A stretch of 64,000 nt of DNA from Bacillota bacterium (GCA_009711825.1 VEMY01000003.1:1-64000); one strand, 5' to 3'; shown: positions 8,143 to 16,886, counted from the first letter of the stretch. The notes: generated by a model from the sequence alone, not told the origin. Program-made: numbers and translations.

Positions 8143-9480
8143 TTAGCCCTGCTCGGCTTTAATTACGTCTGCGATACCCTGGGCAAGCACAGCCAGTTGT
8201 TCCTGCTCCGGTCCCTCTAACATCACTCTGATCAGGGGTTCGGTTCCGGAAGGCCGCACCAGAACCCTGCCCCGGTCGCCTAACTGGACCTCGGCGCCAG
8301 CAATCGCCTCGTTAATGCGCTGATTGCTTTCCCAGCCATCTTTGCTGGCAACCCGCACATTCACCAGAACCTGGGGCAATCGTTCCATAACCTTTGACAG
8401 ATCCGCCAAGGAACTACCGGTTTGGGACATTATCTCCATCAGCTGCAATCCTGTGAGAATACCGTCACCGGTGGTGGCGTAGCGGCGGAAAATCACATGC
8501 CCTGACTGTTCGCCGCCCAGACTGTACTCGCCTTTGAGCATTGCCTCCAGTACATACCGATCCCCGACCTTGGTGGCTACGGTCTTGATACCCAAGTCCC
8601 GAGCCGCAAGTTGCAAGCCCATATTGCTCATAACCGTCACTACCAGAGTATTGTCTTTGAGCAAACCTTGTTCCTTTAAATGCCGGGCGCAGATTAACAT
8701 GATTTTGTCGCCGTCCACCTCGCTACCGGTATGATCCACGGCAATCAGGCGGTCGGCGTCCCCGTCAAGAGCTAGCCCCAGATCGGCGCGTTGTGCCCGC
8801 ACTGCCTTGGCCACTGCCTCCGGATGGGTCGAGCCGCAACCGGCGTTGATATTGCTGCCATCAGGATTGGCATAGATAACCTGCACAGTTGCGCCGGCGC
8901 TCTCCAGAACCCGGGGGGCGATAAAACTACCGGCGCCGTTGGCGCAATCCAGAACCACCTTGAGCCCGTTAAGCGGCTTGCAGATGGTGCTCCCCAGATA
9001 CTCTATGTAGCCCTCAGCCAGAGACTGATCATGGGCAATTCGCCCGACATTGGGACCCACCGGCCGCGGCAGGGCATCCATACCCTCCCTGATGATACTT
9101 TCAATCTCTTCTTCCTGGGCATCCTCTAATTTCAACCCCCAGGTATTTACAAACTTTATGCCATTATCGGCCATGGGATTGTGTGATGCGGAAATCATTG
9201 CACCGGCCACAGCATTGCTGGTCTTGGTAAGCCAGGCCAGAGCAGGGGTTGTCACCACGCCGGCCAAACGCACATCGACACCAACAGAGGCAATGCCGCT
9301 GGCCAAAGCCGCTTCCAGCATCGTTCCCGAAAGCCGGGTATCACGTCCAATAATAATTTCGCCACCCTGTTCCCGGGCCAGGTTCCAGGCCGCTGCCCGG
9401 CCAAGGGAAAATGCCAATTCTGGCGTCAATTGGGAATTGGCCTCGCCACGCACGCCATCGGTGCCAAACAATTTACTCAT
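8143..9480 (-). CDS. glmM: phosphoglucosamine mutase
   Basis: This 445-residue alpha-D-phosphohexomutase interconverts glucosamine-6-phosphate and glucosamine-1-phosphate. The phospho-serine is Ser99 in ISASHNP, the Mg site is LDGDADR, the sugar-binding loop is GGEQSGH and the phosphate loop is RPSGTEP. It starts six bases after cdaA ends and lies upstream of glmS, so three genes of amino-sugar supply and its c-di-AMP control are together. Activation by autophosphorylation or a Ser kinase is known for the family. Confidence 0.97.
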   Translation of the reverse strand: MSKLFGTDGVRGEANSQLTPELAFSLGRAAAWNLAREQGGEIIIGRDTRLSGTMLEAALASGIASVGVDVRLAGVVTTPALAWLTKTSNAVAGAMISASHNPMADNGIKFVNTWGLKLEDAQEEEIESIIREGMDALPRPVGPNVGRIAHDQSLAEGYIEYLGSTICKPLNGLKVVLDCANGAGSFIAPRVLESAGATVQVIYANPDGSNINAGCGSTHPEAVAKAVRAQRADLGLALDGDADRLIAVDHTGSEVDGDKIMLICARHLKEQGLLKDNTLVVTVMSNMGLQLAARDLGIKTVATKVGDRYVLEAMLKGEYSLGGEQSGHVIFRRYATTGDGILTGLQLMEIMSQTGSSLADLSKVMERLPQVLVNVRVASKDGWESNQRINEAIAGAEVQLGDRGRVLVRPSGTEPLIRVMLEGPEQEQLAVLAQGIADVIKAEQG

Positions 9481-9486
9481 ATCAAA

Positions 9487-10326
9487 TCACTCCTTCCATC
9501 CAGGTTGCCAGCGTCTAGAAAATAGCGAGTGCTCTTGCTGTCTTGTTTGCAAAAATGTCTCCAGACGCTGTTTGAGATTCTTTTCATCTAAATAACGGGT
9601 AAGGGTTCCCTCCACCGCCATCGAAATCGCTCCGGTCTCCTCCGAAACAACAATTGCTACAGCGTCGGATTGTTCGGTAATCCCCAGGGCCGCCCGATGC
9701 CGGGAGCCCAATTCGATGTTGACCTCGGGATTATCGGTTAGGGGCAGATAACAGCTGGCGGCGCGTACCCGGTTGGCCCGGAGAATGACAGCGCCGTCAT
9801 GCAGCGGTGTGTTGGGTTCGAAAATGTTAATTAAGAGTTCGGATGTAAGCTGGGCGTCAACCGCCACTCCGGACTCGGACCAGTCTTTGAGACCAGTCTC
9901 TTGCTCCCAAATAATCAGCGCTCCGACCCGGCGCTCTGCCAGGTTGACAACGGCCCGCACCAGGTGACTGATTGCCTGGGCGCGCTCCTGGGGCGGCAAC
10001 AGCGACGCTTTCGGGAAAAGCCTGCCCCGACCCAACTGCTCCAGGGCCCGACGCAATTCAGGATAGAATATGATTGGCAATGCCACCAAACCAACAGTCA
10101 TCACCTGGCTCAGCAGCCAGCTGGTTAACTGCAGGCCCACCCATTGACTGATGACGCTGGCAATCACCAAAACGGCCAACCCCTTAAGCAGCTGAACTGC
10201 CCGGGTGCCACGAATCAGCAGCAAAACCCGGTAAAAGAGCAGGCCGATAATCGCCAAGTCCAAAAGCAGAACCGGCGATATTAGTGTCCGCACAGATTCA
10301 TACAAACCAGCGATGGTTTCCCACAT
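9487..10326 (-). CDS. cdaA: membrane diadenylate cyclase
   Basis: This 279-residue protein makes cyclic di-AMP from two ATP. Three N-terminal membrane helices fill the first 90 residues or so. The DisA_N cyclase domain follows, with the catalytic motifs DGAVILR and GSRHRAALG. c-di-AMP controls potassium uptake, osmolytes and cell-wall homeostasis. In most Bacillota the order is cdaA-cdaR-glmM. Here glmM begins only six bases after cdaA, so the regulator CdaR (YbbR repeats) is missing from this position. Confidence 0.96.
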   Translation of the reverse strand: MWETIAGLYESVRTLISPVLLLDLAIIGLLFYRVLLLIRGTRAVQLLKGLAVLVIASVISQWVGLQLTSWLLSQVMTVGLVALPIIFYPELRRALEQLGRGRLFPKASLLPPQERAQAISHLVRAVVNLAERRVGALIIWEQETGLKDWSESGVAVDAQLTSELLINIFEPNTPLHDGAVILRANRVRAASCYLPLTDNPEVNIELGSRHRAALGITEQSDAVAIVVSEETGAISMAVEGTLTRYLDEKNLKQRLETFLQTRQQEHSLFSRRWQPGWKE

Positions 10327-10351
10327 CTCTTTTCCCTGCCTTATGCTTAGG

Positions 10352-11674
10352 TTACTCGGAACCGTTAAACTTAAACCCGCGAATCTTCAGAGCCGGCACC
10401 CGCACACTCCCCCAAAACCAACCGAAAAGCTTGCTGCTGTCTCCAACCATTTCCACCCGGCTTAAAGCGCGAATCAAACTCTCGGTAAAACGGAGGTTCT
10501 TCAGGGACCGGGTGAGTTTTCCGTCCTCAATTAACAAGGTGCCGTCCCTGGTGACGCCGGTAAGCACTGCCTGCCGGGCGTCCAGTACGTTCACATAGTG
10601 AAACCTGCTTATAAGTATACCACGTTTTGTGGACACAATCATATCGTCTAACATTGCATTGCCGGCTTCCATGAACATATGATTGGGCAGCGGGCCCTGG
10701 GAGGGCGGTAGCTGTCCGTGTCCGGTACTGGCCTTTTCCATATAGGTTGCAACAGAATTATCCGTGGCGACATTCTGAACAATACCCTTGGTAATCAAAT
10801 TGAGCTTGCGTTTGGGGACACCCTGAAAATCAAAGGGCATCGCCAGCCCTTCGGGGTCAAGGGCATCATCCCAGATTGTAACGTTATCACCAAGATATTT
10901 TTCCCCCAGTTTGGGGAAGGGGCTGCGCCCTTCAAGGAGTGCCTGGCCGTTCAAGCCAATCAATGCCAGAAACCTGACTAAGTCTGCGACAGCGGCAGGC
11001 TCCAAAATGACTGTATGCTCGCCTGGCGGAAACCCTTGGGGATTGCTGGCTGCTTCACACTTCGCTGCAGCGGCGGTCATCGCCCCAATAAAGTCCAAAT
11101 CTGCCAGACGCCGGCCACAGGTGCTGCCATATCCGGAGGTTGTTTGCTGGTGGTCGCTGACCACCAAATGGAAATCTGCAAATGTGGCCCGGGTCCAGGC
11201 CCGCAGGCCCCGGGTATTCACCAAGGCCAGCTCTTGGTCGGCGCCGGTAAAAGCGCCGCTAGCCTGCATCTTGGCGTTTCGCACAGTCACCAATGTGTCG
11301 GCCACCAACTGGGCATGCCCCTCAGGAGTAAGGTTGCTCAGTTCGGGATCGTGTAAATTCATTTCTTTATATGAGGTGGCCGGACTAAGGGGCGGCTGGG
11401 ATGAACGGGGCATAGGCAGTTTTGCCGCCTCCAGCGCCTTGCGAACGGCACCGGCCAACTGTTTGCTATCCAGGCTGTTGGTAATAAAAGTGCCGCCTTT
11501 ACCATTCTCGATCACCCGCACAAACACGCGACTGTTTTGCTCCCTGATGTTCTGATGGATGGTATTGTTACTAAACCGGGTCAGCTGCTCGCTGCTGACC
11601 TGGGCGATAATTTCGGCGTCGATATGCTCCGGCAACGCAGCCTCTAGACGGGAAAGCAATTGTTCTTTAGCCAT
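10352..11674 (-). CDS. pmbA: TldE/PmbA-type metalloprotease partner subunit
   Basis: This 440-residue protein belongs to the TldD/PmbA peptidase family, whose two subunits form a heterodimer that trims unfolded or modified peptides. It is the subunit that lacks the zinc-binding HExxxH motif. Its ATG overlaps the tldD stop (TGATG), giving translational coupling and defining the start; an in-frame upstream ATG lies within tldD. It ends 25 bases before cdaA and probably shares that operon. Confidence 0.92.
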   Translation of the reverse strand: MAKEQLLSRLEAALPEHIDAEIIAQVSSEQLTRFSNNTIHQNIREQNSRVFVRVIENGKGGTFITNSLDSKQLAGAVRKALEAAKLPMPRSSQPPLSPATSYKEMNLHDPELSNLTPEGHAQLVADTLVTVRNAKMQASGAFTGADQELALVNTRGLRAWTRATFADFHLVVSDHQQTTSGYGSTCGRRLADLDFIGAMTAAAAKCEAASNPQGFPPGEHTVILEPAAVADLVRFLALIGLNGQALLEGRSPFPKLGEKYLGDNVTIWDDALDPEGLAMPFDFQGVPKRKLNLITKGIVQNVATDNSVATYMEKASTGHGQLPPSQGPLPNHMFMEAGNAMLDDMIVSTKRGILISRFHYVNVLDARQAVLTGVTRDGTLLIEDGKLTRSLKNLRFTESLIRALSRVEMVGDSSKLFGWFWGSVRVPALKIRGFKFNGSE

Positions 11675-13113
11675 CAGCGAGCTGCACCTGCCTTTACACG
11701 GCGGAATCGGGCAGGAGCAGCGCCATGACCGACCATCATTGCCTGGAGTGGCTCCCCTTTGCCACAATTGGGAATCCCCCACATCTGCCAAGCTTCGGGG
11801 CCGGCAATGCCGTCACACCGGGACCAGAATTCCGGCGTTATGCCAGTATAGACAGGATTTTTCACCATATGGGTTATTTTACCGCCCGCAATTCGCCAAC
11901 CGATTTCGGTGCCAAACTGAAAATTGAGCCGCTGATCGTCGATGCTGAAACTGCGATTGGTCTCCAATAGCAATCCGCGCTCGATACCGCCCACAAGGTC
12001 TGCCAGGGAACCGTGGCCTGGGTGAAGGTTGACATTGGTCATCCGCACCAAGGGTAGATGGTGCCAACTCTGGGCACGCATCGCCCCGGAGCTAAAACGT
12101 CCGATGGCACCCGCCGACTCGCGCCCAGAAAGGTAGTTTTGAAAAATACCGTTACGGATTATTGGGGTTACCTGGGCCTTAACCCCTTCGTCATCATAAG
12201 CGAAACTACCCGGCGCCCCCGATATGGTGGCGTCGGCAGTGATGTTAACTATATTGGAGCCATAGCGATAATTGCCCAGTTTGTCGGGAGTGAGGAAGCT
12301 GCCGCCGGCCAAGCTGATCTCGCTGCCCAGGGCGCGGTCCAACTCCACCGCATGTCCGCAGGTTTCGTGTAAGTGCAGAGCCAGCTGGGAGCCGGCGATG
12401 ATGATATCTGTTTCCTCATCGGGGCACAGGGGCGCCCGGACCAGTTCTAAGGCCTGCTCCGCAGTCTTGCGGGCATTGCCCACCAGATCCAGCTCGCGTA
12501 TATATTCATAACCACGACTTGCATAGTTGCCACCAAATCCACAGGGGTAAGTACGCACCTGGGCATCTTCATCAGTGACCGCCGTTATCGTGAGCCCACC
12601 GCCACTGTAGACAAATGTCTGATCTATTACTGAATCTAATGTCGATACAAATTGCTTGCGTTCTCTACGGAAGCGCATTTGCGCCTGGCGCACAGCCACT
12701 CCCGGCAGGTTCATCTCCTGATCAGCTGCCAGCAGTAGTTCCAATTTATCTGCGTTGGGAATCGCAAACGGATCTTCTTCCAACGGGCTCTTGTAGCTGG
12801 TCTGCACCGACACATAGGGGCTGAGCCGGGCGGGTTCGCCGCCACCCAGGGCACTTGCCCGGGCCACCGCCATCGCCTGCAACACCAGCTCCTCGATTTG
12901 CTCCGGGAGCAGCGCCGGCGCAGCGGCAAACCCCCAATAACCAGCAAGCAAGACCCGGACACCTATGCCCCGGGTCTCAGACTCCATGAGAGTATCGAGA
13001 CTGCCATTCTTGACAGATATTAACTGTTCAGTGCTGGTGACTCCCCGGAGCTCAGCGTAATCTACTCCCTGCTCCCGGGCAATTTTAAGGCCTTCCAGCA
13101 ATAAGACATCCAT
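11674..13113 (-). CDS. tldD: TldD metalloprotease, catalytic subunit
   Basis: This 479-residue protein carries the zinc motif HETCGH (HExxxH) in LHLHETCGHAVELD at about residue 245, and the downstream GAPGSFAYDDEG that is conserved in TldD. Together with the next gene it should form the TldD-TldE heterodimer protease, an unspecific exo/endopeptidase for unfolded peptides and for maturation of some RiPPs. I chose the ATG at 13113 after GGGAGGTGGAGGC rather than the in-frame start 51 bases earlier. Confidence 0.95.
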   Translation of the reverse strand: MDVLLLEGLKIAREQGVDYAELRGVTSTEQLISVKNGSLDTLMESETRGIGVRVLLAGYWGFAAAPALLPEQIEELVLQAMAVARASALGGGEPARLSPYVSVQTSYKSPLEEDPFAIPNADKLELLLAADQEMNLPGVAVRQAQMRFRRERKQFVSTLDSVIDQTFVYSGGGLTITAVTDEDAQVRTYPCGFGGNYASRGYEYIRELDLVGNARKTAEQALELVRAPLCPDEETDIIIAGSQLALHLHETCGHAVELDRALGSEISLAGGSFLTPDKLGNYRYGSNIVNITADATISGAPGSFAYDDEGVKAQVTPIIRNGIFQNYLSGRESAGAIGRFSSGAMRAQSWHHLPLVRMTNVNLHPGHGSLADLVGGIERGLLLETNRSFSIDDQRLNFQFGTEIGWRIAGGKITHMVKNPVYTGITPEFWSRCDGIAGPEAWQMWGIPNCGKGEPLQAMMVGHGAAPARFRRVKAGAAR

Positions 13114-13126
13114 GCCTCCACCTCCC

Positions 13127-13165
13127 AGACAGAAAAAATGCGCCCGATGGCGCCAAAACTGCAAC
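13127..13165 (-). terminator. hairpin and T-run ahead of tldD
   Basis: On the minus strand GCGCC-ATCG-GGCGC (or the longer GCCCG...CGGGC) is followed by ATTTTTTC, just before the tldD ribosome binding site. It may end the transcript of the DUF2007 gene, or act as an attenuator for the tldD-glmS operon. Confidence 0.55.
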
Positions 13166-13268
13166 CGGGCTTTATCAATATATTCGCTGAATCTGTTCTT
13201 AAAACCTGCTTAGCCGGTGATTTTGTCGAATCTTCTATTGCCCGGGAAATTTTTTGTCGAAATCTGAC

Positions 13269-13511
13269 TTAAATCTGGTCTTCGTGGTCGAGAGCGCCGT
13301 CCCGGAAGGCCTCCAGCAGCTGACGCGCTTCCTCCAGGTTTTGCTCCCTAACATAGAGATCTACGTCCTGACCGAGGCCGGTATAAATTTTGGCAGCGTC
13401 ACCAAATCCTCGATACTGCCGATGCACCGGAATGTTCGCCGATTTGAGCACATCCTCAAGCATTTGCGCTTCAAAGTCATCCCGACAGTTAACCAGAAGT
13501 TTCATGCTCAC
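13269..13511 (-). CDS. DUF2007-family putative signal-transducing protein
   Basis: This 80-residue soluble protein matches the small DUF2007 fold, a GlnB-like ferredoxin fold. It has an N-terminal strand MKLLVNCRDDFEAQMLEDVLKS, a central IPVHRQYRGFG and a C-terminal LYVREQNLEEARQLLEAF. GTG at 13511 is 7 bases after GGAGGTG, while the ATG at 13505 is too far from it. Its function is unknown. It stands alone between two terminator-like hairpins. Confidence 0.8.
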   Translation of the reverse strand: MSMKLLVNCRDDFEAQMLEDVLKSANIPVHRQYRGFGDAAKIYTGLGQDVDLYVREQNLEEARQLLEAFRDGALDHEDQI

Positions 13512-13530
13512 TGCTTACACCTCCCTATTT

Positions 13531-13552
13531 AGTATTTCGCTTCCTAAATACT
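13531..13552. promoter_or_regulatory. palindrome in the leader of the DUF2007 gene
   Basis: AGTATTT (13531-13537) and AAATACT (13546-13552) form a perfect 7-bp inverted repeat with an 8-base spacer, just upstream of the ribosome binding site. It could be an operator or an mRNA hairpin. The upstream AT-rich stretch has only poor promoter matches. Confidence 0.35.
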
Positions 13553-13604
13553 TAATCCCTGTGTATATCTCAATATATTAACTGAAACTTTACTCAATGA
13601 CCGA

Positions 13605-13642
13605 TTAAAACAGCCCGCTCCGAAAACCGTTGAGCGGGCTAT
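13605..13642 (-). terminator. intrinsic terminator of the encapsulin operon
   Basis: On the minus strand AGCCCGCTC pairs perfectly with GAGCGGGCT and is followed by GTTTTAATC. It begins just after the encapsulin stop codon. Confidence 0.9.
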
Positions 13643-13647
13643 TGCGA

Positions 13648-14439
13648 TTAGACGCTGTATTGAACTATCAAACCGGGGTCGAGCACCCGGAAGGTAAAGG
13701 ACTCGGCAACAAACAAACGCACTTTTTTGCTGTCATGGGATTCATAGCCGATGGAAAAGTCCATGCCCAGGGTAAGCTCCAGATCTTCGTGGTCATAGGG
13801 CAGGAGCAGAGCGCCTTCTAAGGCGGGGCTGTAGAGGATTTCGCCGCCAATCAGCTTCTCAACCCGCTTGGATAACGGATAACCGGCAGATTCTTTGTGC
13901 AGCAACTGCCAGGCCTTTTCACCCACAACCAAAGTCAGGGGCGGCAAGACAAAGGCATCCTTCAAGGCCAAAACGCCTGAAGATAATGATTCTAAAATGG
14001 CTTCACTGCTTGCCCCAAAGGGACGGGCTTCGGCGCCAACCTGCCGGAGGCCGGCAATCATCCCGCGTTCATAACCATTAAACACTGCATCCTCTTCAAA
14101 GCGGGCCGCCTTTTTCGCTGCATCCTCCAGAGCCTCGAGATTTACATCCCGGGCGCCGCGGGCTATGTTATCCAGCTCCCAGCGATCCAGTTCAAAACTG
14201 ACCCGGGTTTCCACCAGCGGCTTAACCTGATGGATACCGGTGCGCACATTTCCGGGCTCATCGTCCAGCATTGCCAGGCGGCCTTCGGGCACAGCGGTAT
14301 AATCCAAGCCCAGCGGGCCTCTTACCCGAACCGCTTTCCGGGCGGTGAGATTACTTTTGAGCACCTGGGTGGCGCGTTCGTCAATTTCATGCCATGCTTC
14401 CTTGGTCAATGGAGCTAATTGCCGTTTAAGAATATCCAT
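13648..14439 (-). CDS. enc: encapsulin nanocompartment shell protein (family 1)
   Basis: This 263-residue protein has the HK97-like fold of family 1 encapsulins (linocin M18 type), which self-assemble into icosahedral shells. Diagnostic features are the N-terminal MDILKRQLAPLTKEAW, the segment VRGPLGLDYTAV, the E-loop region, and the C-terminal FRVLDPGLIVQYSV. Shells load cargo through C-terminal peptides that bind the inner wall. Directly upstream is an encapsulated ferritin with such a tail, so this shell should store iron or protect against oxidative stress. Confidence 0.96.
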   Translation of the reverse strand: MDILKRQLAPLTKEAWHEIDERATQVLKSNLTARKAVRVRGPLGLDYTAVPEGRLAMLDDEPGNVRTGIHQVKPLVETRVSFELDRWELDNIARGARDVNLEALEDAAKKAARFEEDAVFNGYERGMIAGLRQVGAEARPFGASSEAILESLSSGVLALKDAFVLPPLTLVVGEKAWQLLHKESAGYPLSKRVEKLIGGEILYSPALEGALLLPYDHEDLELTLGMDFSIGYESHDSKKVRLFVAESFTFRVLDPGLIVQYSV

Positions 14440-14456
14440 TAAATTTCCCTCCCAAT

Positions 14457-14792
14457 TTATTTCTTTAAGTCGCCGAGCTTGAGCCCGGCTTGCTTATGGT
14501 CTTCGCCGTCTTCACTGTGGCCGATGGGGCCCTCGGTGAACAGATACTTCCTCAGTTCCTTGTCCCAGCCCGGCATGTTCCTGCGCAACCATTCCAAAGT
14601 CATCGCCGCATGCTCAATCTCTTCATCTCTGTTATGGGCGAGTATTTCTTTGAGAGCGGGATTGTCGCTGTTATCTACCCGCTGCTGGTACCAACTTACT
14701 GCCTCCACCTCTTCTTTGAGGCTGCTCAGGGCGCGAACATAGTCCTTCGTCTCTTCGCTCAATTTCGCCAACCCTTCCACGTATACAGACAT
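14457..14792 (-). CDS. encapsulated ferritin-like ferroxidase (encapsulin cargo)
   Basis: This 111-residue two-helix protein is an EncFtn, which forms rings whose ferroxidase centres are built between subunits. Likely iron ligands are Glu30 (in EAVSWYQQR) and Glu58/His61 (in DEEIEHAAMTLEW). After residue 90 a flexible acidic linker leads to GLKLGDLKK, a typical encapsulin-targeting peptide. It oxidises Fe2+ and feeds mineral into the shell. The shell gene starts 17 bases downstream, in one operon with the cargo first. Confidence 0.95.
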   Translation of the reverse strand: MSVYVEGLAKLSEETKDYVRALSSLKEEVEAVSWYQQRVDNSDNPALKEILAHNRDEEIEHAAMTLEWLRRNMPGWDKELRKYLFTEGPIGHSEDGEDHKQAGLKLGDLKK

Positions 14793-14830
14793 GGTTTCCT
14801 CCTCCTTATTAGTAATGGTTCTTGTTTGTA

Positions 14831-14859
14831 ATACTACCGGAGTTTCTGCTTGCAGTCAA
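14831..14859 (-). promoter_or_regulatory. sigma-A promoter of the encapsulin operon
   Basis: On the minus strand TTGACT (14854-14859) and TAGTAT (14831-14836) are 17 bases apart. Transcription would start near 14824, about 30 bases before the EncFtn ATG. I see no convincing Fur or PerR box. Confidence 0.75.
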
Positions 14860-14941
14860 GGGTTTTTTGGAACTTTTTCATTAGTATTCACGTTGCCTCA
14901 ATCTATGACTAATTGACCAGTAATTAGACTGCGACATAAAA

Positions 14942-14970
14942 GCGAGACCGCCCCCCAGAGACAGTCCCGC
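14942..14970 (-). terminator. terminator of the 148-residue membrane protein gene
   Basis: On the minus strand GCGGGAC pairs with GTCTCGC and is followed by TTTTATG. The loop contains TGTCTCTGGGG, nearly the same as in the terminator at 15540-15568. Confidence 0.7.
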
Positions 14971-15006
14971 AGTTTATTTTGCTACTTCCCAGAATCGCGG
15001 CCAAAA

Positions 15007-15453
15007 TTATGATACCCGAGTGCAATCCTGGGGTTCAACTTTTTCTGCCCTAATAATCAGGGCAGCGAAAAAACCGGTATACGCGGCAGTGCCAATAAAG
15101 AGCCAATCTATGTGCTCAACATTGACAGAGGTAAAAGCCCGCAACAGGATAAGCAGAGCTAAGAGCAGAATAAAGCTTGCGAGTATAATCAAAACCATCC
15201 GCAAATGCATGCCCGGCTTTCCAACACACTCAATGAATCGATGGGCTACCCGCTTGAGCTTGGGAACCAGATTTATCCGTTGGCCCACAGTGCAATAAAT
15301 CATGCCCAGCCCCAAAAACATGACACCCAGTACAATCAATTTCCACGCCGAGTCAACTGTAGCTCGACTCAGTATACGATATATTAACAGTATTAGATAA
15401 AGACCAACTGCCGACGCCCACGATTTAAAAAATGTATTTTCGTTATTCTGCAA
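15007..15453 (-). CDS. uncharacterised four-helix membrane protein
   Basis: I do not recognise a family for this 148-residue protein. Four hydrophobic helices are visible at about residues 12-30, 37-57, 84-108 and 115-134. A basic cytoplasmic-type loop (PKLKRVAHRF) lies between helices two and three. It starts at TTG after GGGGAGGGG. It stands alone between terminators. No catalytic motif is visible. Confidence 0.7.
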   Translation of the reverse strand: MQNNENTFFKSWASAVGLYLILLIYRILSRATVDSAWKLIVLGVMFLGLGMIYCTVGQRINLVPKLKRVAHRFIECVGKPGMHLRMVLIILASFILLLALLILLRAFTSVNVEHIDWLFIGTAAYTGFFAALIIRAEKVEPQDCTRVS

Positions 15454-15539
15454 TAATTACACCCCTCCCCTTGAATAACGATAGCATTATGCAATTACCA
15501 AATCAAGGCAATACCGAATCCCTACTAAAGCTATTTAAA

Positions 15540-15568
15540 ACGGGACTGCTCCCCAGAGACAGTCCCGT
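15540..15568 (-). terminator. terminator of the arginine/ornithine gene cluster
   Basis: On the minus strand ACGGGACTG pairs with CAGTCCCGT and is followed by TTTAAATA. It comes right after the GTPase stop codon, the last gene of the cluster. Confidence 0.85.
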
Positions 15569-15575
15569 AGTGTAA

Positions 15576-16886
15576 TTACTTCAGTTTCTCCAGGACATCG
15601 GCCAGGGTGGGATGCCCAATTTCTTGTAGTTCGTAGCGCACCCGCAAAGCGGGCTTGTTAATCCCGAGAATTCTCGTCAAGTCGATGGGCGTGGCGACGA
15701 TTACCAGGTCCACATCGGTGGCGTTGATGGTCTCCTCCAGCTCTTTAATCTGCTTGTCACCATAGCCCATGGCCGGCAGCAAATTGCCCATGTGGGAATA
15801 CTTCTCGTACGTATGTCGAATTGTTCCCACCGCCCAGGGTCGAGGATCGACCATCTCGGCAGCGCCGAATTTATGGGCCGCAACGACGCCGGCGCCATAG
15901 GCCATTTCGCCATGGGTGAGGGTGGGACCATCTTCAATTACCAGTACCCGCTTGCCCTTGACCTGCGCACCGTCCTCGATGTAAATTGGCGAGGCGCCCT
16001 CGATAACCACGGCGTCGGGGCAAGCCCGGGCGATGCTAGCACGCACGGTGGCAACCCCTTCAGGGGAAGCGGTTTCCATTTTGTTGATTACAACCACATC
16101 GGCCATTCGCAGATTACTTTCACCGGGATGATAGTTCAGTTCATGGCCTGGCCGGTGCGGGTCCACCAAGGTGATATATATGTCGGGCTTGTAGAAGGCA
16201 AGGTCATTGTTGCCCCCGTCCCAGACGATGACATCTGCTTCTTTTTCGGCCTCGTGAAGAATCTTTGCATAGTCGACACCGGCGTAGACGATGATGCCTT
16301 TGTCAATATGGGGTTCGTACTCCTCCCGCTCCTCAATTGTGCATTCATGCCGATCCAAATCTGCGTATGTTTCATAGCGCTGCCGGACCTGTTTGGACAG
16401 GTCGCCGTAGGGCATCGGGTGGCGAATTGCCACAACCTTTTTACCCATTCCCCTGAGCGTGTCGCATACCTTGCGGGTTGTCTGACTCTTGCCAACACCA
16501 GTGCGGACAGCGGTCACCGCCACCACCGGCTTGTTGGCCCTGAGCATGGTGGTAACGGGGCCCATCAGGCGGAAATCGGCGCCGGCAGCCATGACGATAC
16601 TGGCCTTTTCCATGACATAAGTATGAGGGACATCACTGTAGGCAAAGATTACTTGTTCCACATTATGCCGCTCAATTAAGTCTGGCAGCTCTACTTCACT
16701 GTGGATTGGGATGCCGTCGGGATACATCTTTCCGGCAAGCAATGCCGGATACACCCGCCCGTCGATGTCGGGAATCTGGGTAGCAGTAAAGGCCACCACC
16801 TGATAAGCGTCGTTGTCCCGAAAGTAGACGTTGAAATTGTGGAAGTCGCGACCCGCGGCCCCCATGATAATAACTTTCGTTGCCAT
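15576..16886 (-). CDS. cyclic 2,3-diphosphoglycerate synthetase-like GTPase (COG2403)
   Basis: This 436-residue protein has an N-terminal Rossmann-like part (KVIIMGAAGRDFHNF) and a P-loop TGVGKSQTTRK near residue 134, followed by VWDGGNNDL and VVINKMETA, which act as the switch and guanine-type motifs. It resembles the archaeal cyclic 2,3-diphosphoglycerate synthetase. Bacterial homologues often sit beside arginine deiminase genes, but their reaction is not established. I chose ATG 16886 after GGGAGGG. It is the last gene of the arc cluster, 363 bases after arcA, behind a tandem hairpin element. Confidence 0.8.
   Translation of the reverse strand: MATKVIIMGAAGRDFHNFNVYFRDNDAYQVVAFTATQIPDIDGRVYPALLAGKMYPDGIPIHSEVELPDLIERHNVEQVIFAYSDVPHTYVMEKASIVMAAGADFRLMGPVTTMLRANKPVVAVTAVRTGVGKSQTTRKVCDTLRGMGKKVVAIRHPMPYGDLSKQVRQRYETYADLDRHECTIEEREEYEPHIDKGIIVYAGVDYAKILHEAEKEADVIVWDGGNNDLAFYKPDIYITLVDPHRPGHELNYHPGESNLRMADVVVINKMETASPEGVATVRASIARACPDAVVIEGASPIYIEDGAQVKGKRVLVIEDGPTLTHGEMAYGAGVVAAHKFGAAEMVDPRPWAVGTIRHTYEKYSHMGNLLPAMGYGDKQIKELEETINATDVDLVIVATPIDLTRILGINKPALRVRYELQEIGHPTLADVLEKLK

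Noticed and set aside
15792-16679. A 295-codon open frame antisense to the GTPase gene
   Set aside because: It is an opposite-strand shadow of a well-supported gene, has no ribosome site and no recognisable domain.
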